Assembly: GCF_019264345.1 (NCBI RefSeq)
Contig: NZ_JAHVAO010000001.1
Coordinates: 1,612,001 to 1,676,000, forward strand
Length of the DNA: 64,000 nt
Direction: 5' to 3'
Source of the DNA: Marinobacter arenosus
Lineage (GTDB): Bacteria; Pseudomonadota; Gammaproteobacteria; Pseudomonadales; Oleiphilaceae
The notes under the pieces were generated by a model. That model did not search any database and was not told the DNA's origin. It worked only from the letters and a program-made list of their open reading frames with translations. The position numbers and the translations under genes were made by a program. Each line of letters begins with the position of its first letter. Position 1 is the first letter of the stretch. Below, piece by piece: positions 45,609 to 54,691 of this stretch.

Positions 45609-46298
45609 ATGACAAATACGGGTACCACCAGCATGACCACTGACCAACCGCCTGAAGCGTCCATCCACCACCGCATTGAGGAATGGCTGAACAGCGCCAC
45701 CCATGGTGTCGGGGCTATCCTGAGCGTGATCGGAACTATCGCGCTGATCATGGGGGCGGGCCAGATGGACGACACCTGGAAACTGGTCAGTTTCAGCATC
45801 TTCGGGGCGTCGCTGATCCTGCTCTACATGGCCTCAGCGCTGTACCACGGGGCACGGCACCCGGAACTGAAGAAAGCGTTCAAGACGCTCGACCATTGCG
45901 CCATTTTCCTGCTGATTGCCGGTACCTATACGCCCTTCCTGCTGGTCAACATGCGTGGCACGGTTGGCTGGACGCTGTTCGCGGTGATCTGGTCACTGGC
46001 GCTGACCGGGGTTGTGCTCAAGATCATCTTCAAAAATCGCTTCAAGCTGGCCCGGGTGGGCATTTACATCGCCATGGGCTGGCTGATCACCTTCGCCTCC
46101 TCGGACCTCGTGGCCAACCTCAGCGAAACGGCGCTGAACCTGACGATTGCAGGTGGCATTGTCTACACCGCCGGCGTCGCCTTTTACCTGGCTGACCGAA
46201 TCCCCTACATGCACGCCGTCTGGCATCTGTTTGTCATCGGAGGCAGTGCCTGTCATTTCAGCGCCATCTACTTCGGTGTGCTGCCCCACATGGCCTGA
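45609..46298 (+). CDS. Hemolysin III / TrhA family membrane protein
   Basis: The 229-aa protein has seven hydrophobic helices and the HlyIII/PAQR signature NSATHGVGAILSVIGT, SALYHGARHPELKKAFKTLD and HLFVIGGSACHFSAIYF, with conserved His and Asp forming a metal site. Bacterial members (YqfA/TrhA) influence membrane-lipid balance; none is an established toxin. An in-frame ATG at 45633 is an alternative start. It precedes the nitrate island. Confidence 0.88.
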   Translation: MTNTGTTSMTTDQPPEASIHHRIEEWLNSATHGVGAILSVIGTIALIMGAGQMDDTWKLVSFSIFGASLILLYMASALYHGARHPELKKAFKTLDHCAIFLLIAGTYTPFLLVNMRGTVGWTLFAVIWSLALTGVVLKIIFKNRFKLARVGIYIAMGWLITFASSDLVANLSETALNLTIAGGIVYTAGVAFYLADRIPYMHAVWHLFVIGGSACHFSAIYFGVLPHMA

Positions 46299-46368
46299 TG
46301 GGGCCGAATCACCGTGTCATGCCCCGGATATGAGGGGCTACCTCTCTTGCGTTGTTCAGTACAAGACT

Positions 46369-46384
46369 TACCTACTGGGTAGTA
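46369..46384. promoter_or_regulatory. Possible NarL/NarP-type 7-2-7 site
   Basis: TACCTAC-TG-GGTAGTA resembles the 7-2-7 NarL/NarP inverted heptamers (TACYYMT, AKRRGTA) with mismatches at one or two positions per half. It is about 100 bases upstream of the Anr/FNR box and the NarK-type gene. NarXL genes are not in the window. Confidence 0.4.
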
Positions 46385-46482
46385 TCACCCCGGCAAGCTC
46401 CCGTTTTAAATGAATTTTTTTTACCTGAAAACCGCCCCGAATCCTGCCCTGGCAATTGCGCCGAACCGGCGCGATCTCGTCG

Positions 46483-46496
46483 TTGATGAATATCAA
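46483..46496. promoter_or_regulatory. Perfect Anr/FNR box upstream of narK-type gene
   Basis: TTGAT-GAAT-ATCAA matches the FNR/Anr consensus at all ten defined positions. It lies 97 bases upstream of the transporter start. Confidence 0.85.
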
Positions 46497-46592
46497 GAAC
46501 GCCTCCCTCTGCCGCTTTGCACAATGAACTCGTGACGCTTCATATCCGCTTCCCCGGCGGTGAAAAGCACCTAAAACGAGGGAGTAAAAACC

Positions 46593-48224
46593 ATGACCAG
46601 AAGCAATGCGGGCGTCCAGCTGAGGGACGTCAGAGATAAAACCAACGCCGACATCGAGCAGTGGGATGTCGAGAACCCACAATTCTGGGAGGCGCAGGGC
46701 AAAGGCATTGCCACCCGCAACCTCTGGATATCCATTCCCAGCCTGCTGATGGGCTTTGCCGTCTGGCTGATGTGGGGAATGATCACTACCCAGATGAAAA
46801 ACCTGGGCTTTCCGTTCTCGGTGGAACAACTCTTTACCCTGAGCGCCATCGCCGGTCTCTCCGGTGCCACCCTGCGGATTCCGGCCTCCTTCATGATCAA
46901 GATTGCCGGTGGCCGAAATACGGTGTTTCTCACCACGTCGCTGCTGATGCTTCCGGCCCTGGGTACCGGCATCGCCCTGATGAATCCGGACACCCCCTTT
47001 ATTGTGTTCCAGGCTCTGGCTCTGCTCTCCGGTATCGGCGGCGGCAACTTCGCCTGCTCCATGAGTAACATCAGCACCTTCTACCCGAAGAGCAAGCAGG
47101 GTTATGGCCTCGGCATGAACGCCGGGCTCGGTAACTTTGGCGTCACCACCATGCAGGTTGTCATTCCCCTGGTCATGACCATTGGCCTTTTCGGGGCACT
47201 GGCCGGCGACCCGATGCAACTGCAAAGTCCGAGTGGCACGCTGATTGGTCGCATTGATGCCGGCACCGACACCTGGATCCAGAACGCAGGCTTTATCTGG
47301 TTGCTGTTCCTCGTTCCCCTCGCCTTCGCCAGCTGGTTTGGCATGAACAACCTGAAAGTGGTCACCCCGAATCCGGGCCGCCCGCTTTCCGCCTTCAGCA
47401 AGATCCTCGGCCTCTACGGCGTCGGCCTGCTGACCTCCATCGCCGGTGTCTGGGCACTGCAGATGATGAACATGTGGCTGGCCCTGCCGGTGACCATTGT
47501 GCTGACCGTCGTGCTCTTGCGACTGATCCCGGGCGACATCAAGCCGAACATCAAGAACCAGTTCGCGATATTCAGCAACAAGCACACCTGGTCGATGACC
47601 GTGCTGTACATCCTCACCTTTGGCTCGTTCATCGGTTTCTCAGCCGCGCTGCCGCTGTCCATCAGCGTCATTTTTGGCAACATGATGGAGGTGGGTGCAG
47701 ACGGCACCGTGACACGCGTCGTTAACCCGGATGCTCCCAGCGCGCTCACCTGGGCCTGGATGGGACCCTTCGTTGGCGCCCTGATCCGGCCGGTCGGCGG
47801 CTGGATCTCTGACAAGGTCGGTGGATCCATCGTGACCCAGATTATCTCCGTGGTGATGGTGGCTGCGTCGATCGCGACCGGCTATGTGATGATGCTGGCT
47901 TACAACAGCACCGATCCGAACACCTACTTCGCGCCCTTCCTGATTCTGTTCATCATCATGTTTGCAGCCAGCGGTATCGGTAACGGCTCCACCTTCCGCA
48001 GCATTGGTTTCATCTTTGATCAGCAGCAGAAAGGTCCCGTGCTGGGCTGGACGTCTGCCATCGCGGCCTACGGTGCGTTCATTGCACCACGGGTGATGGG
48101 CCAGGAAATCCAGGCGGGAACTCCCGAGGTGGCCATGTACGGTTTCGCGGTTTTCTACGCGGTGTGCCTGCTGGTTAACTGGTGGTTCTACCTGCGCAAG
48201 AACGCCTACATCAAGAACCCTTGA
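46593..48224 (+). CDS. NNP-family nitrate/nitrite transporter (NarK-like)
   Basis: The 543-aa MFS protein has twelve hydrophobic helices with an N-terminal cytoplasmic extension (about 1-40) and the nitrate signature GIGGGNFACSMSNISTFYPKSK; a second NNP-like region, ASGIGNGSTFRSIGF, lies near residues 455-470. Such proteins exchange nitrate and nitrite across the inner membrane. No signal peptide is seen. An Anr/FNR box and a NarL-like site precede it, and a strong terminator follows. Whether it is an H+ symporter or an antiporter cannot be told. Confidence 0.9.
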   Translation: MTRSNAGVQLRDVRDKTNADIEQWDVENPQFWEAQGKGIATRNLWISIPSLLMGFAVWLMWGMITTQMKNLGFPFSVEQLFTLSAIAGLSGATLRIPASFMIKIAGGRNTVFLTTSLLMLPALGTGIALMNPDTPFIVFQALALLSGIGGGNFACSMSNISTFYPKSKQGYGLGMNAGLGNFGVTTMQVVIPLVMTIGLFGALAGDPMQLQSPSGTLIGRIDAGTDTWIQNAGFIWLLFLVPLAFASWFGMNNLKVVTPNPGRPLSAFSKILGLYGVGLLTSIAGVWALQMMNMWLALPVTIVLTVVLLRLIPGDIKPNIKNQFAIFSNKHTWSMTVLYILTFGSFIGFSAALPLSISVIFGNMMEVGADGTVTRVVNPDAPSALTWAWMGPFVGALIRPVGGWISDKVGGSIVTQIISVVMVAASIATGYVMMLAYNSTDPNTYFAPFLILFIIMFAASGIGNGSTFRSIGFIFDQQQKGPVLGWTSAIAAYGAFIAPRVMGQEIQAGTPEVAMYGFAVFYAVCLLVNWWFYLRKNAYIKNP

Positions 48225-48242
48225 TATCGGCCTGTCCCTCAG

Positions 48243-48280
48243 AGCCCCGGTCTCAGCGATGAGACCGGGGCTTTGCTTTG
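48243..48280 (+). terminator. Rho-independent terminator after narK
   Basis: Thirteen-base perfect arms AGCCCCGGTCTCA and its complement with a four-base loop, followed by TTTGCTTT. Confidence 0.85.
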
Positions 48281-48380
48281 CCGGCTGAGGCACGACTCCC
48301 TACCGGCATGGTTTTGTGGCAAGTGAACTGCTACTTTTTAAGAGTGAGCTCTACTTTACTGACGGTGACTGGAGGTCATC

Positions 48381-48797
48381 ATGTCTTTCGATGACATCTT
48401 TGATGAGAGCTATGACCGCGTTCTTCTGGCGCCGTCCGACGGTATTGAGTTCTTCGAAGCCTTCTACCGGCGATTCCTGCGATCCTCTTCTGAAGTCCGA
48501 ATACTGTTCCGCAATACCGACATGGCGGCGCAACGCAGTATGCTGAAAAAGTCGTTTTTCAGTCTGGTCGCCTTTTACGCCAGTGGCACCATTGACGACG
48601 TGCTGCGAAGAATCGCCTACCTGCACAGCGCCGAACACCTCAACATAAAGCCCCACCTCTATGACCTGTGGCTGGAATGCCTGATCGATACCGTCAACGC
48701 CTATGATCCGGAATTCTGCGATGAGGTGGAGCTGGCCTGGCGGCTTGTGCTGAGCCCGGGAATCACCTACATGAAGTTCCGATACGACCACTACTGA
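48381..48797 (+). CDS. Globin family protein
   Basis: The 138-aa protein begins MSFDDIFDESYDRVLLAP and has the globin pattern with a Phe in FYRRFLRSSSEVRILF (CD region) and a likely proximal His in LHSAEHLNIKPHLYDLW. The helix pattern is that of single-domain globins, not of the shorter truncated 2/2 type. A globin beside nitrate transporters suggests NO or oxygen handling, consistent with nitrosative stress in denitrifiers; that is inference. GGAGG precedes the ATG. It is on its own between two transporter genes. Confidence 0.8.
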   Translation: MSFDDIFDESYDRVLLAPSDGIEFFEAFYRRFLRSSSEVRILFRNTDMAAQRSMLKKSFFSLVAFYASGTIDDVLRRIAYLHSAEHLNIKPHLYDLWLECLIDTVNAYDPEFCDEVELAWRLVLSPGITYMKFRYDHY

Positions 48798-48846
48798 CAG
48801 CCCTCGGCTGCCACCGGACCCTGAAGAATGCCCACCCATGAAAAAA

Positions 48847-48874
48847 CCGCCAGGATTGCGCCTGGCGGTTCTTC
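48847..48874. terminator. Bidirectional terminator between globin and NNP genes
   Basis: CCGCCAGG and CCTGGCGG with a six-base loop; A-rich before and TTCTTCT after, so it can stop both convergent genes. Confidence 0.75.
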
Positions 48875-48888
48875 TCCCTTTCCTGTCC

Positions 48889-50394
48889 TCAACTGGTCGT
48901 GGCGACAGCCTGGCGGCGACGTTCCTCTTCCTCAATCTGAAGATCCACCGATGACACCTGATATTCATCGGCAAAACCGGACTCAGGCTCTTTGAGCCAC
49001 ATGATGCATAGAACCCAACTGATAAAGGCGCCCGCGGCAATGATGTAGAAGAACTGGGTCGGGGTGACGGAGGTGAAGATGGTCAGGTAAACCACCGCAC
49101 CCATGTTACCGTAGGCCCCTGCCATGCCGGAAATCTGTCCGGTCAGGCGGCGTTTGATGGAAGGTATGATGCCGAAGGTGGCGCCCTCCGCTCCCTGGAC
49201 GAAGAAGGAGGTGAACACGGTAATCCCCACCGCAATGATCAGCGGCCAGTTGGAGTTCATCAGCCCCATCAGGGCAAAACCCACGGAAATACCGAGCATG
49301 TAGCTGAGCATCACGAAACGCCGGTTCCCCATCCGGTCAGACACCAGCCCACCCATGGGACGGGCAACCAGGTTCACGAAGGCAAACGAGGCGGCGATGA
49401 GGCCGGCGGCAGTCGCGCTCAGGCTCCAGGTTTCCTCGAAAAACATCGGCAACATGGAGACCACGGCCAGTTCGGCGCCAAAGTTGGCAAAGTAGGTGCT
49501 GTTCAGCGCAGCCACGCTGTTGAACGGGTATTTGTCGTCCTCGGGTACGCCTTTTTTCAGGATAGGCACGTTCACCCGGAGGATCTGGATGATCTGGTAG
49601 CACACAATCGCGAAGATCACCGCGTAACAGATGGCTGCTCCGGTGGCACTCAGGTACCCCATGTTCTGGATGCGCCAGACCAGGATGCCCAGCACCCCGA
49701 CCAGGGGAATGGTCCACAGAATCAGCTTGACCATGTCGCCCCAGGAGCTGACTTCCAGCGCCACGGCCTTGCGCGGTTTGCGGTGTACCGTACCGGCAGG
49801 GCCGTCGGTGATGGCAAACCAGTAGTAGACCCCGTAGGCCGCCATCACGATCGCGCTCTGGGCAATCGCCCAGCGCCAGCCATCTTCACCCCCGTACATG
49901 TGCAGGGCAATGGTGGGCAGGGAAATGGCGGCAGCCGCGGAGCCAAAGTTGCCCCAGCCGGCGTAGAAGCCCTCGGCAAAACCGATGTCCTTGGGCTTGA
50001 ACCACATGGCGGTCATGTGGATGCCCACCACAAAGCTGGCACCGATGGAGCTGAGCACCAGCCGGCTGACCAGCAACTGGGTCATGGTATTGCCGAAGGC
50101 GAACACCAGCGCCGGAATGGCCATCAACACCATCAGCACCGAAAACACCCGGCGCGGGCCGAAGCGGTCCAGCGCCATGCCCACGATAATCCGGGCGGGA
50201 ATGGTCAGCGCCACGTTGCAGATGGCGAACAGGCGAAGATCGTCGGCGGTCAGCCAATCGACGCTCTTGAGCATGCTCGATGCCAGCGGCGCCATGTTGA
50301 ACCAGACGTAGAAGGTAATAAAGAATGCAATCCAGGTCAGGTGCAACGCCTTGATCTCGGCGTTCCTGAAGTGGAAGACGTCAGCGACTTTCAT
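48889..50394 (-). CDS. NNP/MFS nitrate-nitrite transporter (NarK/NasA-like)
   Basis: The 501-aa MFS protein has twelve hydrophobic helices and NNP motifs FYAGWGNFGSAAAAI and GNMGAVVYLTIF. Acidic C-terminus (QIEEEERRRQ). It lies about 45 bases after uspA in the same direction, so both are likely transcribed from the divergent promoter region at 50950-51004. It is a distinct subfamily from the 543-aa and 452-aa transporters nearby. Direction of transport unknown. Confidence 0.88.
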   Translation of the reverse strand: MKVADVFHFRNAEIKALHLTWIAFFITFYVWFNMAPLASSMLKSVDWLTADDLRLFAICNVALTIPARIIVGMALDRFGPRRVFSVLMVLMAIPALVFAFGNTMTQLLVSRLVLSSIGASFVVGIHMTAMWFKPKDIGFAEGFYAGWGNFGSAAAAISLPTIALHMYGGEDGWRWAIAQSAIVMAAYGVYYWFAITDGPAGTVHRKPRKAVALEVSSWGDMVKLILWTIPLVGVLGILVWRIQNMGYLSATGAAICYAVIFAIVCYQIIQILRVNVPILKKGVPEDDKYPFNSVAALNSTYFANFGAELAVVSMLPMFFEETWSLSATAAGLIAASFAFVNLVARPMGGLVSDRMGNRRFVMLSYMLGISVGFALMGLMNSNWPLIIAVGITVFTSFFVQGAEGATFGIIPSIKRRLTGQISGMAGAYGNMGAVVYLTIFTSVTPTQFFYIIAAGAFISWVLCIMWLKEPESGFADEYQVSSVDLQIEEEERRRQAVATTS

Positions 50395-50438
50395 GTCAGC
50401 CTCCTTGGGCTATCAATCGAAAACTCGAACGGGCCGAT

Positions 50439-50900
50439 TCACCGGCTGGGCAGGATCAGAAGTGGGCACTGAATCCGACGGGCGAGAAACGAACTCACGC
50501 TGCCGAAGGTCATGTAATCCAGTTCGTCCACGAAATAGGTGAGAGAGCGGGCGATGAAGCCGCCATCCGGTTCATGGCTGTGGCGGGCAATAACCAGCAT
50601 GTCCGGATGGATTTTTTTCTCGGCGGCATAAAGCAGCATCTTGCGGGGATCCCCTTCCAGCAGCATGGTCTCGGCACCGACGTCTTCGTTACGGCAGACC
50701 TCCATGGCTTCGTTCAGGTAGGCCTTGAGCTCCGAGACTTCCTGCTGGAACAGGTCTTCGTTGCCGGCGGTAATGTCCCGGGGGTTTTCGGCCACCGCGA
50801 CCAGGACGATCTGGGGTTTCAGTTCGCGGAACATGGTGATCGTCTGGGCCAGAGCCAACCTGGCATTCCGCGATCCGTCGTAGGCAATCATGATTTTCAT
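50439..50900 (-). CDS. Universal stress protein (UspA family)
   Basis: From the ATG at 50900 (GGAG upstream) the 153-aa product starts MKIMIAYDGSRNARLALAQT, and has the USP ATP-binding region MLVIARHSHEPDGGF and FGSVSSFLARRI near the end. UspA proteins help survive anaerobic, starvation or nitrosative stress, and some nitrate-respiring bacteria keep one beside narK. It is the first gene of a transcript with the NNP transporter downstream, divergent from another NNP gene. The Anr/FNR boxes upstream fit anaerobic induction. Confidence 0.88.
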   Translation of the reverse strand: MKIMIAYDGSRNARLALAQTITMFRELKPQIVLVAVAENPRDITAGNEDLFQQEVSELKAYLNEAMEVCRNEDVGAETMLLEGDPRKMLLYAAEKKIHPDMLVIARHSHEPDGGFIARSLTYFVDELDYMTFGSVSSFLARRIQCPLLILPSR

Positions 50901-50945
50901 GGGCTTCTCCGATGACAGGCATGCGCCCCGTACAACGGGCCGCAA

Positions 50946-50959
50946 TTGATATCTGTCAG
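50946..50959. promoter_or_regulatory. Near-consensus Anr/FNR box in divergent promoter
   Basis: TTGAT-ATCT-GTCAG matches 8 of 10 consensus bases. It is about 46 bases upstream of the uspA start, a possible second site in the shared promoter. Confidence 0.5.
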
Positions 50960-50990
50960 CCATTAGCCCACACCCCGATGACCGGCTTAC

Positions 50991-51004
50991 TTGACGTAAA
51001 TCAA
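50991..51004. promoter_or_regulatory. Perfect Anr/FNR box in uspA-narK divergent promoter
   Basis: TTGAC-GTAA-ATCAA matches the Anr/FNR consensus TTGAY-N4-ATCAA exactly. It lies 91 bases upstream of uspA and 175 upstream of the plus-strand NNP gene. Confidence 0.85.
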
Positions 51005-51178
51005 CGGATTCGGCGGATACCCCACCAGAGAAATCAACGGCCTATCCCCCCTCCGGCGATGGGCCCCACTTTTCTACCACCGCCCCACCCTGCCGGAGGT
51101 ACCTCCAATGCCCCGCATGAAAAAACCCTGTCTTTGGTATGGTTAAAGCATCATCACATGCAGCAACGGAGGGCGGAC

Positions 51179-52537
51179 ATGGCCACCCCGACACAGCCCC
51201 AGCAGTACCGCGCCCTGGGTTTATCGACGTTCTCGTTTACCCTGTGTTTTGCGGTCTGGACCATTTTCTCGATCATCGGCATCCGCATTGCCGAGGACCT
51301 TTCACTCTCGGACACCCAGCTCGGATTGCTGATGGCCACACCGATCCTTACCGGCTCCATCAGCCGTTTGTTTCTCGGCATCTGGACGGACCGTTACGGC
51401 GGCCGCTGGGTGTTCGGGATCCTGATGCTTACCACCGCCGCCTGCGTTTACCTGCTGACCTTCGCCACCACCTACCCGATGCTGCTCGTCGGTGCACTCG
51501 GTGTTGGTCTGGCGGGGGGCTCGTTCATCGTGGGTGTCGCCTACACCGCCGCCTGGTTTGAACCGGCCCGTCAGGGCACCGCGCTGGGAATTTTTGGTGC
51601 CGGTAACGTCGGTTCTGCCGTGACCAACTTCGGCGCGCCATTCCTGCTGGTGGCCCTGGGCTGGGAACAGACTGCGCAGGTCTACGCCACGGTTCTGGCC
51701 ATCATGGGGGTTCTGTTTATCGTGCTGGCCAAGGAAGATCCTCTGGCGGCCGAGCGCAGGGGCGCGAAGGCGAAATCCTTCATTGAACAGATGGAGCCGC
51801 TGCGGGAGCTTCGGGTGTGGCGCTTTGCCCTGTATTACTTCTTTGTCTTCGGGGCCTTTGTCGCGATGGCGCTGTGGCTGCCGCACTACCTGATCGGCGT
51901 GTACGGCCTGGACATCAAGACCGCTGGCATGATCGCCGCCCTGTACACCATCCCCGCCTCGCTGTTCCGTATCCTTGGCGGCTGGCTGTCAGACCGCTTC
52001 GGTGCGCGGCGAGTGATGTACTGGACGTTTATCGCCTCGGTCATTTGCAGCTTCCTGCTGAGCTATCCGCCCACCGACTACATTGTCCATGGCATTGAGG
52101 GCGATATCCCGTTCACTCTGGACATGAGCCTGCCCGTCTTCGTGGTGCTGATCTTCACCCTCGGTTTCTTCATGTCGCTCGGGAAGGCCGCGGTGTACAA
52201 GCACATTCCGGTGTATTACCCGATGCACGTGGGTGCGGTTGGCGGCGTCGTGGGCATGATCGGCGGTCTGGGGGGCTTCATCCTGCCCCTGGCATTCGGC
52301 GTCCTCAATGACCTGACCGGCATCTGGCAGAGCTGCTTCATGTTGATGTTCGTCATCGTCGCCGCCGCCCTGATCTGGATGCATTACGCGATCCGCAAGG
52401 CCGAGCGTGTGGAGTGGGCCGCGCACGAGGAACGCACCGACCTGCCGGAACTGGCGACTCCGCACCTGTTCTACCCGCTGAACCGCCCGCACCGGCCGGA
52501 GCATCCGTCAGCCATGCCTCCGGGCGTCAAGAACTGA
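51179..52537 (+). CDS. NNP-family nitrate/nitrite transporter (452 aa)
   Basis: The 452-aa MFS protein starts MATPTQPQQYRALGLSTFSF after GGAGGG at a good distance. It has twelve hydrophobic helices and NNP signatures GLAGGSFIVGVAYTAAWFEP, GIFGAGNVGSAVTNFG and GGVVGMIGGLGGFILPL. It is the third NNP protein in the island and the one most like the proton-coupled nitrate importer NarK1; that assignment is by resemblance. The C-terminal tail is Pro/His-rich. A terminator follows. Confidence 0.9.
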   Translation: MATPTQPQQYRALGLSTFSFTLCFAVWTIFSIIGIRIAEDLSLSDTQLGLLMATPILTGSISRLFLGIWTDRYGGRWVFGILMLTTAACVYLLTFATTYPMLLVGALGVGLAGGSFIVGVAYTAAWFEPARQGTALGIFGAGNVGSAVTNFGAPFLLVALGWEQTAQVYATVLAIMGVLFIVLAKEDPLAAERRGAKAKSFIEQMEPLRELRVWRFALYYFFVFGAFVAMALWLPHYLIGVYGLDIKTAGMIAALYTIPASLFRILGGWLSDRFGARRVMYWTFIASVICSFLLSYPPTDYIVHGIEGDIPFTLDMSLPVFVVLIFTLGFFMSLGKAAVYKHIPVYYPMHVGAVGGVVGMIGGLGGFILPLAFGVLNDLTGIWQSCFMLMFVIVAAALIWMHYAIRKAERVEWAAHEERTDLPELATPHLFYPLNRPHRPEHPSAMPPGVKN

Positions 52538-52576
52538 CCCGACAAAGAGCCCGGGCAAGCCGCGGTCACAACCCTT

Positions 52577-52601
52577 CGCCCCCGGTTCCGGGGGCGTTTT
52601 T
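52577..52601 (+). terminator. Rho-independent terminator after NNP gene
   Basis: CGCCCCCGG and CCGGGGGCG with a two-base loop, then five T residues. Confidence 0.85.
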
Positions 52602-52642
52602 GTCGGGTATACTGCGCGGGTTAACCGAGCGAGGCAGTACCC

Positions 52643-53101
52643 ATGGCTAAGTGGCTGGTCAAGACCGAACCTTCCGAGTGCAGTATCGACGATTTCGCCA
52701 AGGCGCCGGACAAATCCATTCCGTGGGACGGCGTGCGCAACTATCAGGCACGGAATTTCCTGGCGGAGATGGCCGAGGGCGATGAGGTGTTTATCTACCA
52801 TTCCAGCTGCAAACGCATTGGCATCGCCGGAATCGTGGAAGTGGTCAGAGGCGCCTACCCGGACCCGACTCAGTTTGTTCCCGAATCGCCCTACTACGAC
52901 GCCAAAAGTTCAAAGGAGAAGCCGCGTTGGCAGGCAGTGGATATGAGGTATGTCGATTCCCTGCCACGCCTGATTCCACTGGACGAACTGAAATCGGTGC
53001 CGGCACTGGCCGAACTGCCCCTCGTCAGGAAGGGCAGCCGGCTCTCCGTCATGCCCGTCAGCGAGGAGCAATGGACTATCATCCGGGGACTGGTCGGCTA
53101 G
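52643..53101 (+). CDS. EVE-domain protein
   Basis: The 152-aa protein starts MAKWLVKTEPSECSIDDFAK and includes WDGVRNYQARNFLAEM and GDEVFIYHSSCKRIGIAGIV, the EVE/DUF55 fold (thymocyte nuclear protein 1 family). EVE domains bind modified bases in DNA or RNA through a PUA-like pocket. Single-domain type. Its stop overlaps the convergent permease gene by four bases. Exact ligand unknown. Confidence 0.92.
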   Translation: MAKWLVKTEPSECSIDDFAKAPDKSIPWDGVRNYQARNFLAEMAEGDEVFIYHSSCKRIGIAGIVEVVRGAYPDPTQFVPESPYYDAKSSKEKPRWQAVDMRYVDSLPRLIPLDELKSVPALAELPLVRKGSRLSVMPVSEEQWTIIRGLVG

Positions 53102-54483
53102 CGCTGGCCAACGGCGACCGTCTCGTTGTCCTGTTCGTCGTGGGGAATCGGATCCGGGCTTTTATCCCAGCCAACCAGGGCCAGTGTCGCCACCACGCCG
53201 ATCAACAGCCCTATCCAGGGCTCGAAGAACGCCAGCGATGCCCCGATCAGAACCACCGTGCCCCGTGACGCATTGTCCCTGGGAATCGCCATCGCGATAT
53301 AGGCGCAGGCAAAACCGGTCAGCACCAACGTGAGCGACAAGGCCACGCCCAACAGGGGCTTGAGCCCGGTGAGCAGCGGTAACAGGAAGAAGATGAAGGG
53401 CAGGCCCATCAGGTAGTAGGACGCCAGCCCGCTGTGCAGGCTGCCCATTGCCTTTGGCCCCTGTTTCCAGCGTTGAACCACAATGACGTGCACCCCGGTC
53501 CAGACCGCCCCCTGGGTCGGAAAGAATGGCGCCACAATGCCCATGATGGCGTTGCGGATGGCCAACGACAGATGCGAGCGATTCAGGTTGATATCCACGT
53601 GCTCGTCTTTGCGAGCTTTCAGTCCGTCCCGCAGGACCTCGTTGCCGGTGACCAGGTCTCCAAACAGGATGATGTAAGCGATCAGCGCCAGCGGGATGCT
53701 CTGGATGATCATGTCCTGAGACGGCCAGCCATTAACCAGGGGCGACGCTTTTGCCAGGGCGTCACCGAGAGGCGGCACCAGTAGCCCCCACTGGATATCA
53801 AAGCTCACCTCCCCCACCAGCGGACCGACCACGGCGGCGGCCAGAAAGCCCGGCAGAAGGCCCAATGCCCCCAGCATGAAAAAGAATCGGTTTCGTTCTT
53901 TCAGCTTTTGCATCGGTACCGAAAACGTGAAGACCAGGCAGATGGCGCAGGCAAGCCCGGTGGCGATGGGCTGCTCAAGAAGAAAGCGTTCCGCATCATC
54001 GACGAACACCCGTTTAAGGGCGGCAATGGCGGCGCCGAGAATGATCCCAGCCTTGAGGGTATCCGGTAACCAGACCACAAAGCGTCGGCCCAGACCGGTA
54101 ATCCCGAGAAACAGCACAAGCGTGGCAAAAACCAGGCTGAGGGCTGTCATCGCCTGAAACCGGCTTACCGGGTCCTCGTAGCCCCCGATCACAAACGCAA
54201 GAATCAGCGGCAACGCGGGCGTAATCCAGCCGCCCGCATAGGGCTCGCCAAAAACCACGACCGCCGATGCGATCAGGGAGGCATGAATCATCGATAACGC
54301 AACCGCCTCTTCAAAACTCAGGCCAAAGAATGCGGTCATGACCGGGATGAGAGCCAGGCCCGTCGCTGCCGAGACAAAGAGCCCCTGCAAAAACTCGGGC
54401 CAACACAGCTTCGTGTGATAAAAGGGCAGACGGAAGGTGAACGGCCCCCAGCGCCAGCCGGGTAACTCGGGTCTCTCTGACAT
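53098..54483 (-). CDS. NCS2-like nucleobase/solute permease
   Basis: The 461-aa protein has about twelve hydrophobic helices and resembles xanthine/uracil permease-fold proteins (AGGWITPALPLILAFVIG, LPDTLKAGIILGAAIAAL). The usual NCS2 QH motif is not obvious, so it could carry another substrate. It is convergent with the EVE gene and starts a separate transcript. Membrane location certain, substrate unknown. Confidence 0.6.
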   Translation of the reverse strand: MSERPELPGWRWGPFTFRLPFYHTKLCWPEFLQGLFVSAATGLALIPVMTAFFGLSFEEAVALSMIHASLIASAVVVFGEPYAGGWITPALPLILAFVIGGYEDPVSRFQAMTALSLVFATLVLFLGITGLGRRFVVWLPDTLKAGIILGAAIAALKRVFVDDAERFLLEQPIATGLACAICLVFTFSVPMQKLKERNRFFFMLGALGLLPGFLAAAVVGPLVGEVSFDIQWGLLVPPLGDALAKASPLVNGWPSQDMIIQSIPLALIAYIILFGDLVTGNEVLRDGLKARKDEHVDINLNRSHLSLAIRNAIMGIVAPFFPTQGAVWTGVHVIVVQRWKQGPKAMGSLHSGLASYYLMGLPFIFFLLPLLTGLKPLLGVALSLTLVLTGFACAYIAMAIPRDNASRGTVVLIGASLAFFEPWIGLLIGVVATLALVGWDKSPDPIPHDEQDNETVAVGQR

Positions 54484-54691
54484 GGGACTTCACTCGCTCT
54501 TGGTTTTGTTGTTGGTCGATTGAGTATGGAAAGCCTTTCCACATACCGCGAATGAATATTCCTGATCAACCTGAATAAACATGACTTATTGCCAGATCGG
54601 CGCCCGACCGCAGGACCTCCGCCTCAATTCAGGGTATCCAAGCCGGACGCCGCGCTTTAGAATTCGGCCTTCCGTGAATCATCTGGAGTCG

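Noticed and set aside
49783..50472. Plus-strand open frame (229 codons) opposite the 501-aa NNP gene
   Set aside because: Gly/His/Arg-rich shadow of a real membrane-protein gene.
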